This document shows positions 1 through 6,808 of a stretch of DNA of 64,000 nt, piece by piece. The notes beneath the pieces were generated by a model. The model ran no database searches. It had not been told where the DNA came from and worked only from the letters and a program-made list of their open reading frames with translations. Position 1 is the first letter of the stretch, and every line of letters starts with the position of its first letter. The stretch comes from Roseimaritima sediminicola (lineage in GTDB: Bacteria; Planctomycetota; Planctomycetia; Pirellulales; Pirellulaceae): NCBI RefSeq assembly GCF_009618275.1, contig NZ_WIAD01000023.1, forward strand, positions 1 through 64,000. The letters are read 5' to 3'. The translations under genes and the position numbers were made by a program.

Positions 1-5
1 TAGTC

Positions 6-98
6 GGGTAACGTTGGGGATCAGCGGGCGGCGGCAGTTGACAATGATCTCACCAAGAAACGCAACTCCGCCGCTCCGTTGCATCCCATGGTTCTGCC
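6..98 (-). other. attC-like integron recombination site A
   Basis: Read on the minus strand, the site opens with a GGCAGAAC box (98-91) and ends with GTTACCC (12-6). Between them, GGGAT pairs with ATCCC, and a GCGGCGGAGTTG-type arm pairs with CAACTGCCGCCGC with an unpaired base. This is the R''-L''-L'-R' layout of integron attC sites. It lies 18 bases after the stop of the SMI1/KNR4 gene. Its R'' box is the exact complement of the first bases of that cassette (GTTCTGCC at 751-744). The array probably continues past the left edge of the window. Confidence 0.75.
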
Positions 99-115
99 TT
101 TCTCGATAGTGATGT

Positions 116-736
116 TCAAATCCTGGCCACCGCATCAGTAAGCCAGTCAGTGTACCACTCCAGAAAACTTACCCGATGGCCGCCATTGGAGTTAGCAGGA
201 ACCAGCCCCCCATGATCCACGCGGAGGTCTTCCCAGACATTGCCAACCTCAGGCCCGGACACGATCAGCCAGTTTCGATACGCGCATCCCTGATGACAAA
301 TAGGGATTGCACCGTCCACGTTCTCCGAATTCCAGTAAACCTCGTCGAATGCCTCGAGCTCGGCCTCGTACGCGTCTTCGTCGTCCTGTTCTTCGGGATA
401 CGCTGGAAGATCGTTCCAAGCTTCGGTGTGTGGAAATGGTTTTGCGAGTACGCCTATGAGGCCGTCGTCCTCTTTCCAACGTTTGTGGCTGAAATTGTTG
501 TCCATCTCACCAAGTTTGAACACGCCGTAAAATGGTCCGGCGCCACCGTTGCCAAGTTCCGTTACGAAACGCCGATAGTCTTCGGGCAACTTTATGCCGT
601 GTTCTGCCTCGAATTGCGAAACGACAGATTCGTCTACGGGGGCGTGCAACTCGAATCCGTGCGAATCAGAGCCGAACACCTGCAACTGTGCAGTGCGGCA
701 ACGTTCGAGGCCTTCACGGATTAATTCGATGTCCAT
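116..736 (-). CDS. SMI1/KNR4 (SUKH) family protein, integron cassette gene
   Basis: Predicted 206-aa cytosolic protein. After about 25 residues it shows a SUKH-type core: residues reading EAEHGIKLPEDYRRFVTELG, then GAGPFYGVFKLGE and later a CAYRNWLIVSG strand. In other bacteria this fold is common among immunity proteins of contact-dependent and polymorphic toxins; that role is family knowledge, not visible here. I chose the ATG at 736, 14 bases inside the cassette and just after attC B. An in-frame ATG at 760 would begin inside the attC. No good ribosome binding site is visible, so translation may depend on a transcript from upstream cassettes. The gene is rich in acidic residues. No toxin partner is in view. 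Confidence 0.8.
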   Translation of the reverse strand: MDIELIREGLERCRTAQLQVFGSDSHGFELHAPVDESVVSQFEAEHGIKLPEDYRRFVTELGNGGAGPFYGVFKLGEMDNNFSHKRWKEDDGLIGVLAKPFPHTEAWNDLPAYPEEQDDEDAYEAELEAFDEVYWNSENVDGAIPICHQGCAYRNWLIVSGPEVGNVWEDLRVDHGGLVPANSNGGHRVSFLEWYTDWLTDAVARI

Positions 737-743
737 TTTCAGT

Positions 744-835
744 GGCAGAACGGCGGACATCACGGGGCACGGAGAGTGAACTATCGATTGCGAAAAAAGC
801 CGCAAGCCGTGCTCACGTGCATGTCATGGTTCCCC
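744..835 (-). other. attC-like integron recombination site B
   Basis: The minus strand opens with GGGGAAC (835-829) and ends with GTTCTGCC (751-744). GACAT pairs with ATGTC, then after one unpaired G a CACGTGAGCACGG arm pairs imperfectly with CCGTGCCCCGTG. The R'' box is the exact complement of the start of its own cassette (GTTCCCC at 1262-1256). The stop codon of the upstream cassette gene (TGA, 826-824) lies inside the site, as is common for cassette genes. Confidence 0.8.
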
Positions 836-1189
836 GCTCGCCATATCGGGGCATTGATCAAGCGACGCATTGTCATAGCGGGAGGGCGTTACCACGTAGA
901 CAAGCGACGCGACGGTACAAAGTAGTGCCGCTACAGTCAGCCCCCAAGACATAATCACATGCAACGCCATGTTGTAGTGTATCGTGACCGAGCCATCCGG
1001 AGCAACAAAGGACTCATTCGCGATCATCGGCTCGATTAGCAGTCCCGAACCGGAAAGCATGGCGAGCCAAGCGGAACATGCGTAGAGAATGGAAGTTACA
1101 GAACGATACCTGCGGAGTGCGACTGTTGCCGCCACACAAAGCGAGACGAACGCGGCGAGTATGAACCAGTATTGTGATGATGCGTTCAT
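824..1189 (-). CDS. small membrane protein, integron cassette gene
   Basis: Predicted 121-aa protein of unknown function with about three membrane spans (roughly residues 7-25, 34-52 and 77-100) and a short polar C-terminus. I did not recognise a family. I chose the ATG at 1189, which gives an N-terminus leading straight into the first hydrophobic segment; an in-frame ATG at 1219 adds ten polar residues. The stop codon lies within attC B. The gene is flanked by attC C and attC B and forms a compact cassette of about 510 bases. Small membrane proteins without homologues are frequent in chromosomal integrons. Confidence 0.65.
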   Translation of the reverse strand: MNASSQYWFILAAFVSLCVAATVALRRYRSVTSILYACSAWLAMLSGSGLLIEPMIANESFVAPDGSVTIHYNMALHVIMSWGLTVAALLCTVASLVYVVTPSRYDNASLDQCPDMASGEP

Positions 1190-1255
1190 GCGCCATTGAA
1201 TAGAACGTTCGCGAAACACGGTTGGCTGTAGACGGCGGTCTCGCGCATTTTAGTC

Positions 1256-1350
1256 GGGGAACGTTTCAAATCACGTGGCACGGGCCCAGGGCGAGCAAGC
1301 AGACCGACAAACGAACCACCCGTGCTCACGTGCATTTGTTGGTTACTGCC
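1256..1350 (-). other. attC-like integron recombination site C
   Basis: The minus strand runs from GGCAGTAAC (1350-1342) to GTTCCCC (1262-1256). The arms pair as CAAAT/ATTTG, one unpaired G, CACGTG/CACGTG, one unpaired A, then GCACGGG/CCCGTGC. Two extrahelical bases on one arm are the hallmark used by integron integrases to choose the bottom strand. R'' matches the complement of its cassette start (GTTACCGTC at 1827-1819) at 7 of 9 positions. Confidence 0.85.
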
Positions 1351-1571
1351 TCACGGACGCTACAGCCCGAGACAGTGCGAGATAAGCATTGTAACGCTCC
1401 CATCGCAGACGTGGCAAGCAAGAACAGGGGGCCGACGGTCAGTGGACGGAGCGTACCGACAGCGACCAAGCCGAAGGATAAAACGCAGAGGACACAGAGC
1501 ACGCAGAGAACGGTCTGTGCTTGAAAACTCTGCGTCCCTCTGCGACTCTGCGTTTTGCAACGACCGCGCAT
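1326..1571 (-). CDS. uncertain ORF in a repeat-bearing cassette
   Basis: An open frame of 81 codons whose stop lies inside attC C, as for neighbouring cassette genes. The first half is the inverted repeat at 1480-1556 read as protein (a Leu-Cys-Val run). The second half is mildly hydrophobic. A competing minus-strand frame of 159 codons (1360-1839) starts inside attC D and stops just before attC C. Neither looks convincingly coding. The cassette (about 1262-1826) may once have held a gene that was broken by the repeat. Treat as hypothetical. Confidence 0.2.
   Translation of the reverse strand: MRGRCKTQSRRGTQSFQAQTVLCVLCVLCVLSFGLVAVGTLRPLTVGPLFLLATSAMGALQCLSRTVSGCSVREAVTNKCT
1480..1556. repeat. 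imperfect inverted repeat inside a cassette
   Basis: Two 29-base arms (1480-1508 and 1528-1556) made of CGCAGAG/CTCTGCG words face each other. The style resembles the CTCTGTGCCT-type inverted repeat at 35479-35604. Both may belong to a family of dispersed palindromes. Its presence inside a cassette suggests insertion after the cassette was captured, or capture together with it. Confidence 0.6.
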
Positions 1572-1818
1572 CCCGTTCAGGACGAAGCCACGGAGGAATC
1601 GACGAAAACCTCAAGATGGCGGGACGATCAGCTGCAGCCAGCACGGATGAGGCATCGAGGGCCGATCCGACACAAGGCATTCGGCCACCCAACGCGGGAG
1701 CAGGGCGGCTGCGGGCCCCATTCGCAAGATGTGACGGCGCCCAACGCAAGACGTCAGCAGAACACGCGGAAACTACCCACGACCGACCGGCGCAAGGATC
1801 GGACCGCAAAACGCTAGC

Positions 1819-1912
1819 GACGGTAACGCTGGCGATCACCGGGTCGCGGAGATTTATTTTCCACTTGCAAACGCCCAGCTACCGCGACTCCGGTGCATCG
1901 CATTGTTATCAC
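1819..1912 (-). other. attC-like integron recombination site D
   Basis: The clearest site of the array. The minus strand starts with GTGATAAC (1912-1905) and ends with GTTACCGTC (1827-1819). The arms pair perfectly: GCGAT/ATCGC, unpaired G, CACCGG/CCGGTG, unpaired A, GTCGCGG/CCGCGAC. The loop between the arms is about 35 bases. R'' is the exact 8-base complement of the start of its cassette (GTTATCAC at 2071-2064). Confidence 0.9.
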
Positions 1913-2040
1913 GATATATCGGCGGAGACGCTACCATCAGCATCAAGTCTGCCGACTGCGTATCTTACCGCATGGGCGACCGAGTAACAATTGTCCGCGC
2001 ACATTTTCGAGCATTGAATTGACCGCGCAACAACGAGCAT
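1909..2040 (-). CDS. possible 43-aa peptide of a mini-cassette
   Basis: An ATG at 2040 opens a 43-codon frame whose TGA (1911-1909) sits in the R'' box of attC D, the same stop placement as other genes of this array. The cassette is only about 244 bases, of which about 86 are attC, so this is the only frame that uses most of it. The peptide is unremarkable and contains three Cys in its first half. I recognise no family. The cassette may instead be non-coding. Confidence 0.3.
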   Translation of the reverse strand: MLVVARSIQCSKMCADNCYSVAHAVRYAVGRLDADGSVSADIS

Positions 2041-2063
2041 CCGAATGTCCGAGCAAATTGACC

Positions 2064-2189
2064 GTGATAACGTTAAGGGTCTGCCACAGGCTACCGGCAG
2101 CGCCCCTTCGACTTCAAAGTTGAGGTTGTAATAGCCATGAAACTATCGACTCACGGCGGGTAGCCTGTTGGTAGCATCCGCTTGTTATC
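2064..2189 (-). other. attC-like integron recombination site E
   Basis: A longer site (about 126 bases). The minus strand begins with GATAAC (2189-2184) and ends with GTTATCAC (2071-2064). The strongest pairing is a perfect 10-base stem, ACAGGCTACC with GGTAGCCTGT (2168-2159 and 2095-2086). R'' with its flank (AGATAAC) complements the start of its cassette at the attI junction (GTTATCT at 2822-2816). It is less regular than sites B-D. Confidence 0.7.
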
Positions 2190-2230
2190 TTTTCAAATTC
2201 TTGGATGAGAAAGAGATTCGTGTGAAGAGA

Positions 2231-2686
2231 TCATAAGAAAAATGCAAGCATGCAGACAATTGACGCGGTGATCGCTGTGTAGAATAAACCCACTATCGTG
2301 AAATACCCTAACCGCTTATGAGTAATGGAAAACGGACCTGGTAACGTTTTGCGCACTTCCCACCTTTTGCTTGAGGTGAAAACAGTTACCCCCCAAACGA
2401 TATACGTTAAAACAGCTCCAATAATATGAGCAACTAATATCGATTTAAAGAAGACAGCCCCAGTATGTTCACTATTTGACACAAGGCTTCCTGAACCACC
2501 CGAAACCCGAATTTGCACCTCAAGAATCACAACTCCTGCAACACAAGACCAAAATAAGATCTTTTGAATAAAAATGTGTTTTTCATGATCTCCTTTCCTG
2601 ACTAAGGACACCGCATATAAGCTAATAAATGGAGCTAGAATCGATAGAGTCAGCATTCCGATTACAATGATTAGTGTGACATTCAT
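2231..2686 (-). CDS. DUF420-like membrane protein, first integron cassette gene
   Basis: Predicted 151-aa inner-membrane protein with about four spans (roughly residues 3-27, 42-60, 83-105 and 125-150). His residues in the pattern HEKHIFIQ, SILVAHIIGA and ITHKRLGYF resemble DUF420-type proteins linked to heme-copper oxidase assembly. The match is by eye and tentative. The start ATG at 2686 is preceded by a GAGGAAA stretch about 20 bases upstream. The gene is clearly AT-richer than the rest of the window, which suggests recent foreign origin. It is the cassette closest to the integrase, so by integron logic it was the last one inserted, before the integrase gene was damaged. Confidence 0.65.
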   Translation of the reverse strand: MNVTLIIVIGMLTLSILAPFISLYAVSLVRKGDHEKHIFIQKILFWSCVAGVVILEVQIRVSGGSGSLVSNSEHTGAVFFKSILVAHIIGAVLTYIVWGVTVFTSSKRWEVRKTLPGPFSITHKRLGYFTIVGLFYTAITASIVCMLAFFL

Positions 2687-2816
2687 GATTTGCTGGTGAA
2701 AGGATTTCCTCGTCTCTCAATCTGCGGTGATCACTTCATGATGGCTCGGTGAACGAGGCAAAACGATGAAATCAACAACAAGAAGAATAGCGATAGAGCG
2801 ATAGCTCATATTTAGA

Positions 2817-2890
2817 GATAACAATGAATTATTAGCGAGTCAGTGGGGCATTATAGGGAGTTTCACCCGGCTAAGCCACGCAATATCTCG
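2817..2890 (-). other. candidate attI site and first cassette junction
   Basis: On the minus strand a core ATTG/TTATC (cleavage expected between 2822 and 2821) marks the boundary between integrase-proximal DNA and the first cassette. The seven bases there (GTTATCT) are complementary to the R'' region of attC E, the far end of the same cassette. The site lies about 235 bases upstream of the integrase start and faces away from it, the normal integron layout. The outer limit of attI cannot be fixed by eye. Confidence 0.55.
2850..2855 (-). promoter_or_regulatory. candidate cassette promoter Pc (-10 box)
   Basis: A perfect TATAAT on the minus strand ends 27 bases before the attI cleavage point and would drive transcription into the cassettes. 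The hexamer 17 bases upstream (TGGCTT) is a weak -35. Integrons usually have such a promoter in attI or the 5' part of intI. The box alone is common by chance, so its position is the main support. Confidence 0.45.
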
Positions 2891-3057
2891 ATTAGCTCAC
2901 CCGGGTGGTGGAATTTTGTTGACCATCTACCGCGTGGGGCGTAGGATGGGCGCCTTTGAGCCGCTCGTCACGGGCGAATTGCTATCACTGCTTAGCGGTG
3001 AGAGGCTGCGGCATCGATTTACGGACGAGAGGCAACTCAAATGCAGGGGCTCTTGTT

Positions 3058-4080
3058 ATGTGTCTCGATCGGTTTGAAGTGGTCTGCAGGCAGGCCTTTA
3101 CGGGCAATGAACGGACCTGGTTTCCTCGCTCGCTTTTCGGCTACGCCAAACACCTCGGTCGCGGGCGGGTCGATACGACGACCGCGGTGCCGGTCACGCG
3201 CGACTCGGTTATCGCTTACCTCCGCTTCCTTCGCGACGCCGGTGCTCCGGCTTGGAAACGGCTGCAGGTCGTCCGGGCCATTGACGCCTATCAAAACCTC
3301 GTCCTCCGGCTCGCCCCGGCCGCCGATCTGTTCGACATCAAAAAGAAGCTGAGCGAGCTGGCCGCTGCCCAGCGGCAGGCTTCGGAAGGGTCGGGAAATT
3401 CGCCCGTCGCTGGCGAAGGCAACGATGGGCACATCGATCCAGACGAGCCCGCCCCCATCCGCGAGATGCGTCGCGTGTTGCGACGCCTGCACCACCCGAT
3501 CGCTACGGAAAACGCTTATACCCAGTGGGTCAAACGTTTCATGCGTCATGTCGATGACGAGAACCTGGAGGATTACGGCGAAAAGGAAATCGGCGAGTTT
3601 CTGACGGATATTGCGCTGACGCAGGTGGTCGCCAGCACGCAAAATCAAGCCCTGAACGCCCTGCTGTTCTTCTATCGAAAGGTCCTCGGTCGCGAGCTTG
3701 CCGGCGTCCAGCGACTGCGGGCTCGCACCGGCGATTACCGTCCCGTCGTGCTTACCAAGAACGAAGTCGCCAATCTGCTCGGCTTTTTCAACGGCACCAA
3801 GCGAGCCATGTTTCTGCTGATGTACGGTAGTGGCTTACGGCCCAAGGAATGTCGCTGCTTGCGCATTAAAGATCTCTGCTTCGACCGCCGTGTGATTGAC
3901 GTTCGTCGCGGCAAGGGAGACAAAGATCGCGTGACTGTTATGCCCGAAGGAGCCGACATCCGTACCGTCCAGGAATTACTCGGACACAAGGATGTTCGCA
4001 CCACGATGATCTACACCCACGTGATGAATCGCCCTGGACTGGCTGTGAAGAGTCCGCTGGATTCCTTGGGCGTTGAGTGA
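3058..4080 (+). pseudogene. intI: integron integrase (IntI type), internally deleted, probably inactive
   Basis: Tyrosine recombinase frame of 340 aa. About 120 N-terminal residues precede the usual SAM-like core-binding domain (from about residue 130, reading IREMRRVLRRLHHP). Catalytic-domain pieces present: Arg261 in GSGLRPKECRCLRIKD, a lysine hairpin GKGDKDR (Lys286/289), His310 in ELLGHKDV, Tyr319 in TTMIYTH, and the IntI-like ending MNRPGLAVKSPLDSLG. About 105 residues expected between MPE and GADIRTVQ are missing (junction near 3945-3953). These would hold the integron-specific helix and the HxxR motif. The frame stays open across the gap. Without HxxR, strand transfer should fail. I chose the ATG at 3058; an in-frame start at 2956 adds an unlikely leader. 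The orientation, opposite to the cassettes, fits an integron. Confidence 0.88.
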
Positions 4081-4288
4081 ACGTTTGGAGAAACCGGGGC
4101 TATCGCCCAATCGGCTCAGTTGATGGAAGACGCTGGGTGGGCCGCCGCTTTTCTGGGCTTTTTTTGTTTTTGGGGTTGAGCTTTACTTGCGCCGCACCGG
4201 CTGGCTAGACTTGCCGCCCGAGCCCCTCGCTTCCCCGCCTGGGCCTAACGGATGGACCCGAAGAACCGCCAATGGATTGGTCAGTGTT

Positions 4289-5848
4289 ATGTATCGATGG
4301 TTGCTTTGCTTTCGCTACCTGCGGACACGCTATATCGCGTTGGCTTCGGTAATCAGCGTCACTCTGGGCGTCGGCACGTTGATCGTCGTCAACGCCGTGA
4401 TGTCGGGATTCTCGGCCGAGATGCACGACAAAATGCAGTCGCTGGCCTCCGATATCGTGATCGAATCTCATGCCAGCAACGGCCTGCCTAACCCCCAGGC
4501 TCATCTGGAAGAAATCCAGCGGCTGCTGGGCGACCAATTGGCCGGCTACAGCTTCAGCGTGCACACGCCGGCGATGCTGGCCGTGGAGCACAACGGCCAG
4601 GTGATCCGCCACCAGGTGAACCTCACCGGCCTGGACACCAACACCTACGCCTCGGTGACCGACTTCGGCAAGTACCTGCTGCATCCGGAAAATCGCCAAA
4701 GGGTGCAGTTCCGGCTTCGCGACGACGGCTATCCGGATCGCGACCGTCAATACAAATGGGGCGCCGAATACCGCGAGTGGCGGTTGGCCATCGAGAAGGC
4801 GCGCAGTGAAGAACGCGAGCGACTGGCCGCTGCCGAACAAGCGGCCGCCGCGAACACCGACGAAGCGGCAGCCGGTCCCGGCGCCGCAGCAGCCGGCCCC
4901 AGCTTTGGACAGATGTTTCCCACCGACGTCGATCAGGTCAGTACGGTCGAGGATGCGGTGGGCGAAGAGACAACCGAATTTCCGGGTTTGGTCCTGGGCG
5001 TCGCCACGTGCAGCTTCCGAACGCGCGACGCCGATGGCGAAGTGCTGGATTTCTTCTACTGCCGCCCAGGCGATGACGTGCGGCTGATGTTCGCCAATGC
5101 CTCGGACAAACCCAAAGCGATCAATCAAAAATTTACCGTCGTCGACCTGTTCGAATCGGGAATGAGCGAATACGACGGAAGCTTCGCCTTTTGCGACATT
5201 CGCCAGCTGCAAGAGCTGCGCGGGATGGTCGACCCGGAATCGCAGGCCCGCAGCGTGACCACGATCCAGTTGCGGCTGGCCGAAGGGGCGAACCTGAGCG
5301 CGGCCCGCGACGTGATCCGCGCTCGCTTTCCGCCCGAACGCTTCGCCTACAACATCCAGACCTGGCGGGACATGCAGGGACCGCTGCTGGCGGCCGTGGC
5401 CATGGAGACGACGATCCTGAACATCCTGCTGTTCCTGATCATCGCCGTCGCCGGTTTTGGAATCCTCGCGACGTTCTTCATGATCGTCGTCGAAAAGACC
5501 CGCGACATCGGCACGCTGAAAGCCCTGGGCGCCTCGAGCGGCGGTGTGATGAGCATCTTTCTGTCCTATGGTTTGACCCTGGGCATCGTCGGTGCCGGCG
5601 TGGGACTGGTGGGCGGGCTGTTGTTCGTCGCCTATATCAATCCGATCGCCGCGGTGATCGAGCGGATCACCGGCCAAGAAGTCTTCGATCCGACGATCTA
5701 CTATTTCAACGAGATTCCCACCATCGTCGAACCCTTCACCGTGACCTGGGTGATGATCGGCGCGGTGATGATCGCCGTGATGGCCAGCGTTTTGCCGGCC
5801 CTGCGTGCGGCGCGGATGCACCCCGTTCAATCGCTGCGTTACGAGTAA
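4289..5848 (+). CDS. LolC/LolE-type ABC transporter permease (FtsX family)
   Basis: Predicted 519-aa inner-membrane protein. TM1 lies near residues 12-38, followed by a periplasmic MacB/LolC-type domain (about 40-360), then three spans of an FtsX domain in the last 150 residues. TM2 is followed by VEKTRDIGTLKALGAS, a motif typical of LolC/LolE. The C-terminus ends ALRAARMHPVQSLRYE, also typical. The family extracts lipoproteins from the inner membrane with LolD. The periplasmic part has an Ala/Glu-rich low-complexity insert (about 170-215). I chose the ATG at 4289 because the upstream frame is proline-rich and lacks a membrane signal. The next gene encodes the matching ATPase. Only one permease is seen, so the complex may be a homodimer, or a second permease lies elsewhere. 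Confidence 0.88.
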   Translation: MYRWLLCFRYLRTRYIALASVISVTLGVGTLIVVNAVMSGFSAEMHDKMQSLASDIVIESHASNGLPNPQAHLEEIQRLLGDQLAGYSFSVHTPAMLAVEHNGQVIRHQVNLTGLDTNTYASVTDFGKYLLHPENRQRVQFRLRDDGYPDRDRQYKWGAEYREWRLAIEKARSEERERLAAAEQAAAANTDEAAAGPGAAAAGPSFGQMFPTDVDQVSTVEDAVGEETTEFPGLVLGVATCSFRTRDADGEVLDFFYCRPGDDVRLMFANASDKPKAINQKFTVVDLFESGMSEYDGSFAFCDIRQLQELRGMVDPESQARSVTTIQLRLAEGANLSAARDVIRARFPPERFAYNIQTWRDMQGPLLAAVAMETTILNILLFLIIAVAGFGILATFFMIVVEKTRDIGTLKALGASSGGVMSIFLSYGLTLGIVGAGVGLVGGLLFVAYINPIAAVIERITGQEVFDPTIYYFNEIPTIVEPFTVTWVMIGAVMIAVMASVLPALRAARMHPVQSLRYE

Positions 5849-5883
5849 TCTCGCTGCCACATCAAGCACCTCGGCATCACCAG

Positions 5884-5933
5884 AAAAACCCTCTCCGGGC
5901 CTGAGAGCCCGACTCTCCCAGGAGGAGAGTGTT
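5884..5933 (+). repeat. dispersed repeat, family R4 (CCGGGCCTGAGAGCCCGACTC)
   Basis: A 50-base element between the lolC/E-like and lolD-like genes. It is almost identical to the pair of facing copies at 49491-49605. It contains the words CTCTCCGGGCC and GAGAGCCCGACTCTCCC. It has no coding sense. Confidence 0.75.
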
Positions 5934-6001
5934 GTCCAAGCCTGCACCGCGCCCCTTCCTTTGCCTCCATCCCTATTCCTTCGTATCCTTCCGGCCGACC
6001 C

Positions 6002-6721
6002 ATGAATCATCCTCTCCTGCTGCAAGCTCGCGGCTTGGTCAAGAGCTATCGCAAAAACCGCCTGGAAGTGCCCGTATTGCGGGGCGTCGACCTGGACGTG
6101 CCCGAAGGCAAGGTGACGGCCATGATCGGCCGCAGCGGCAGCGGCAAGAGCAGTTTGATGCACCTGCTGGCAACGCTGGACCGTCCCGACGAAGGGGCGG
6201 TCTATTACCGCGGCCAGCGCATCGACGACGCCCCGCGTCGCTTCCGCGACGGTTTCCGCAACAACGACATCGGCATCATTTTCCAGTTCTATCATCTGCT
6301 GCCCGAGCTGACGGCCTTGGAAAACGTGTTGGCGCCGGCGATGATCGGCCGCAGTGCCTGGCACTACCTGCGCACGCGTCGGGAAACGCGGCAACGCGCC
6401 GAGGCACTGCTCGATCGCGTCGGCCTTTCCCATCGTCGCGATCATAAACCCACGGAGATGAGCGGCGGCGAGATGCAGCGGGCGGCGATCGCACGGGCGT
6501 TGATGTCCGAACCCTCGGCGCTATTAGCCGACGAACCGACCGGTAACCTGGATACCGAAACCGGACAGGAGATCCTGGAACTGCTGCGGGGATTGAATCA
6601 GAACGAGGGCCTGACGATCGTGATGGTCACCCACGACGACGCGATCGCCCGCGATGCCGACTACACGGTGCGGCTGGAAAACGGACGCGTTGCCGATGCA
6701 AAATTGGCGGCGGTGGCCTAA
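6002..6721 (+). CDS. lolD: LolD-type ABC transporter ATP-binding protein
   Basis: Predicted 239-aa cytosolic ATPase with all ABC motifs: Walker [10 protein letters not shown] (about residues 43-51), Q-loop IIFQFYHLL, signature [15 protein letters not shown], Walker [13 protein letters not shown] and the H-loop [19 protein letters not shown] after the Q-loop is characteristic of the LolD/MacB/FtsE group. It should energise the permease encoded 154 bases upstream, with a repeat between them. The ATG at 6002 is the first in frame with the domain. Other LolD/MacB-like exporters share these motifs, so lipoprotein transport rests on the pairing with the LolC/E-like permease. Confidence 0.88.
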   Translation: MNHPLLLQARGLVKSYRKNRLEVPVLRGVDLDVPEGKVTAMIGRSGSGKSSLMHLLATLDRPDEGAVYYRGQRIDDAPRRFRDGFRNNDIGIIFQFYHLLPELTALENVLAPAMIGRSAWHYLRTRRETRQRAEALLDRVGLSHRRDHKPTEMSGGEMQRAAIARALMSEPSALLADEPTGNLDTETGQEILELLRGLNQNEGLTIVMVTHDDAIARDADYTVRLENGRVADAKLAAVA

Positions 6722-6808
6722 TCAACAAAACGCCGGCGATGCTTTACAATGGCCGCCCGTTTTGCCTGCCTGCTCGCCCCTCCCCATTTCGAAGAGATTC
6801 CCGCACCC

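Noticed and set aside
1360-1839. 159-codon minus frame in the repeat-bearing cassette
   Set aside because: Starts inside an attC, runs through the inverted repeat and has no protein-like pattern; kept only as an alternative in the cassette entry.
4205-6445. 746-codon minus-strand frame opposite the LolC/E and LolD genes
   Set aside because: It crosses two real genes and a repeat, with Gln/His/Asp-rich shadow composition and no motifs.
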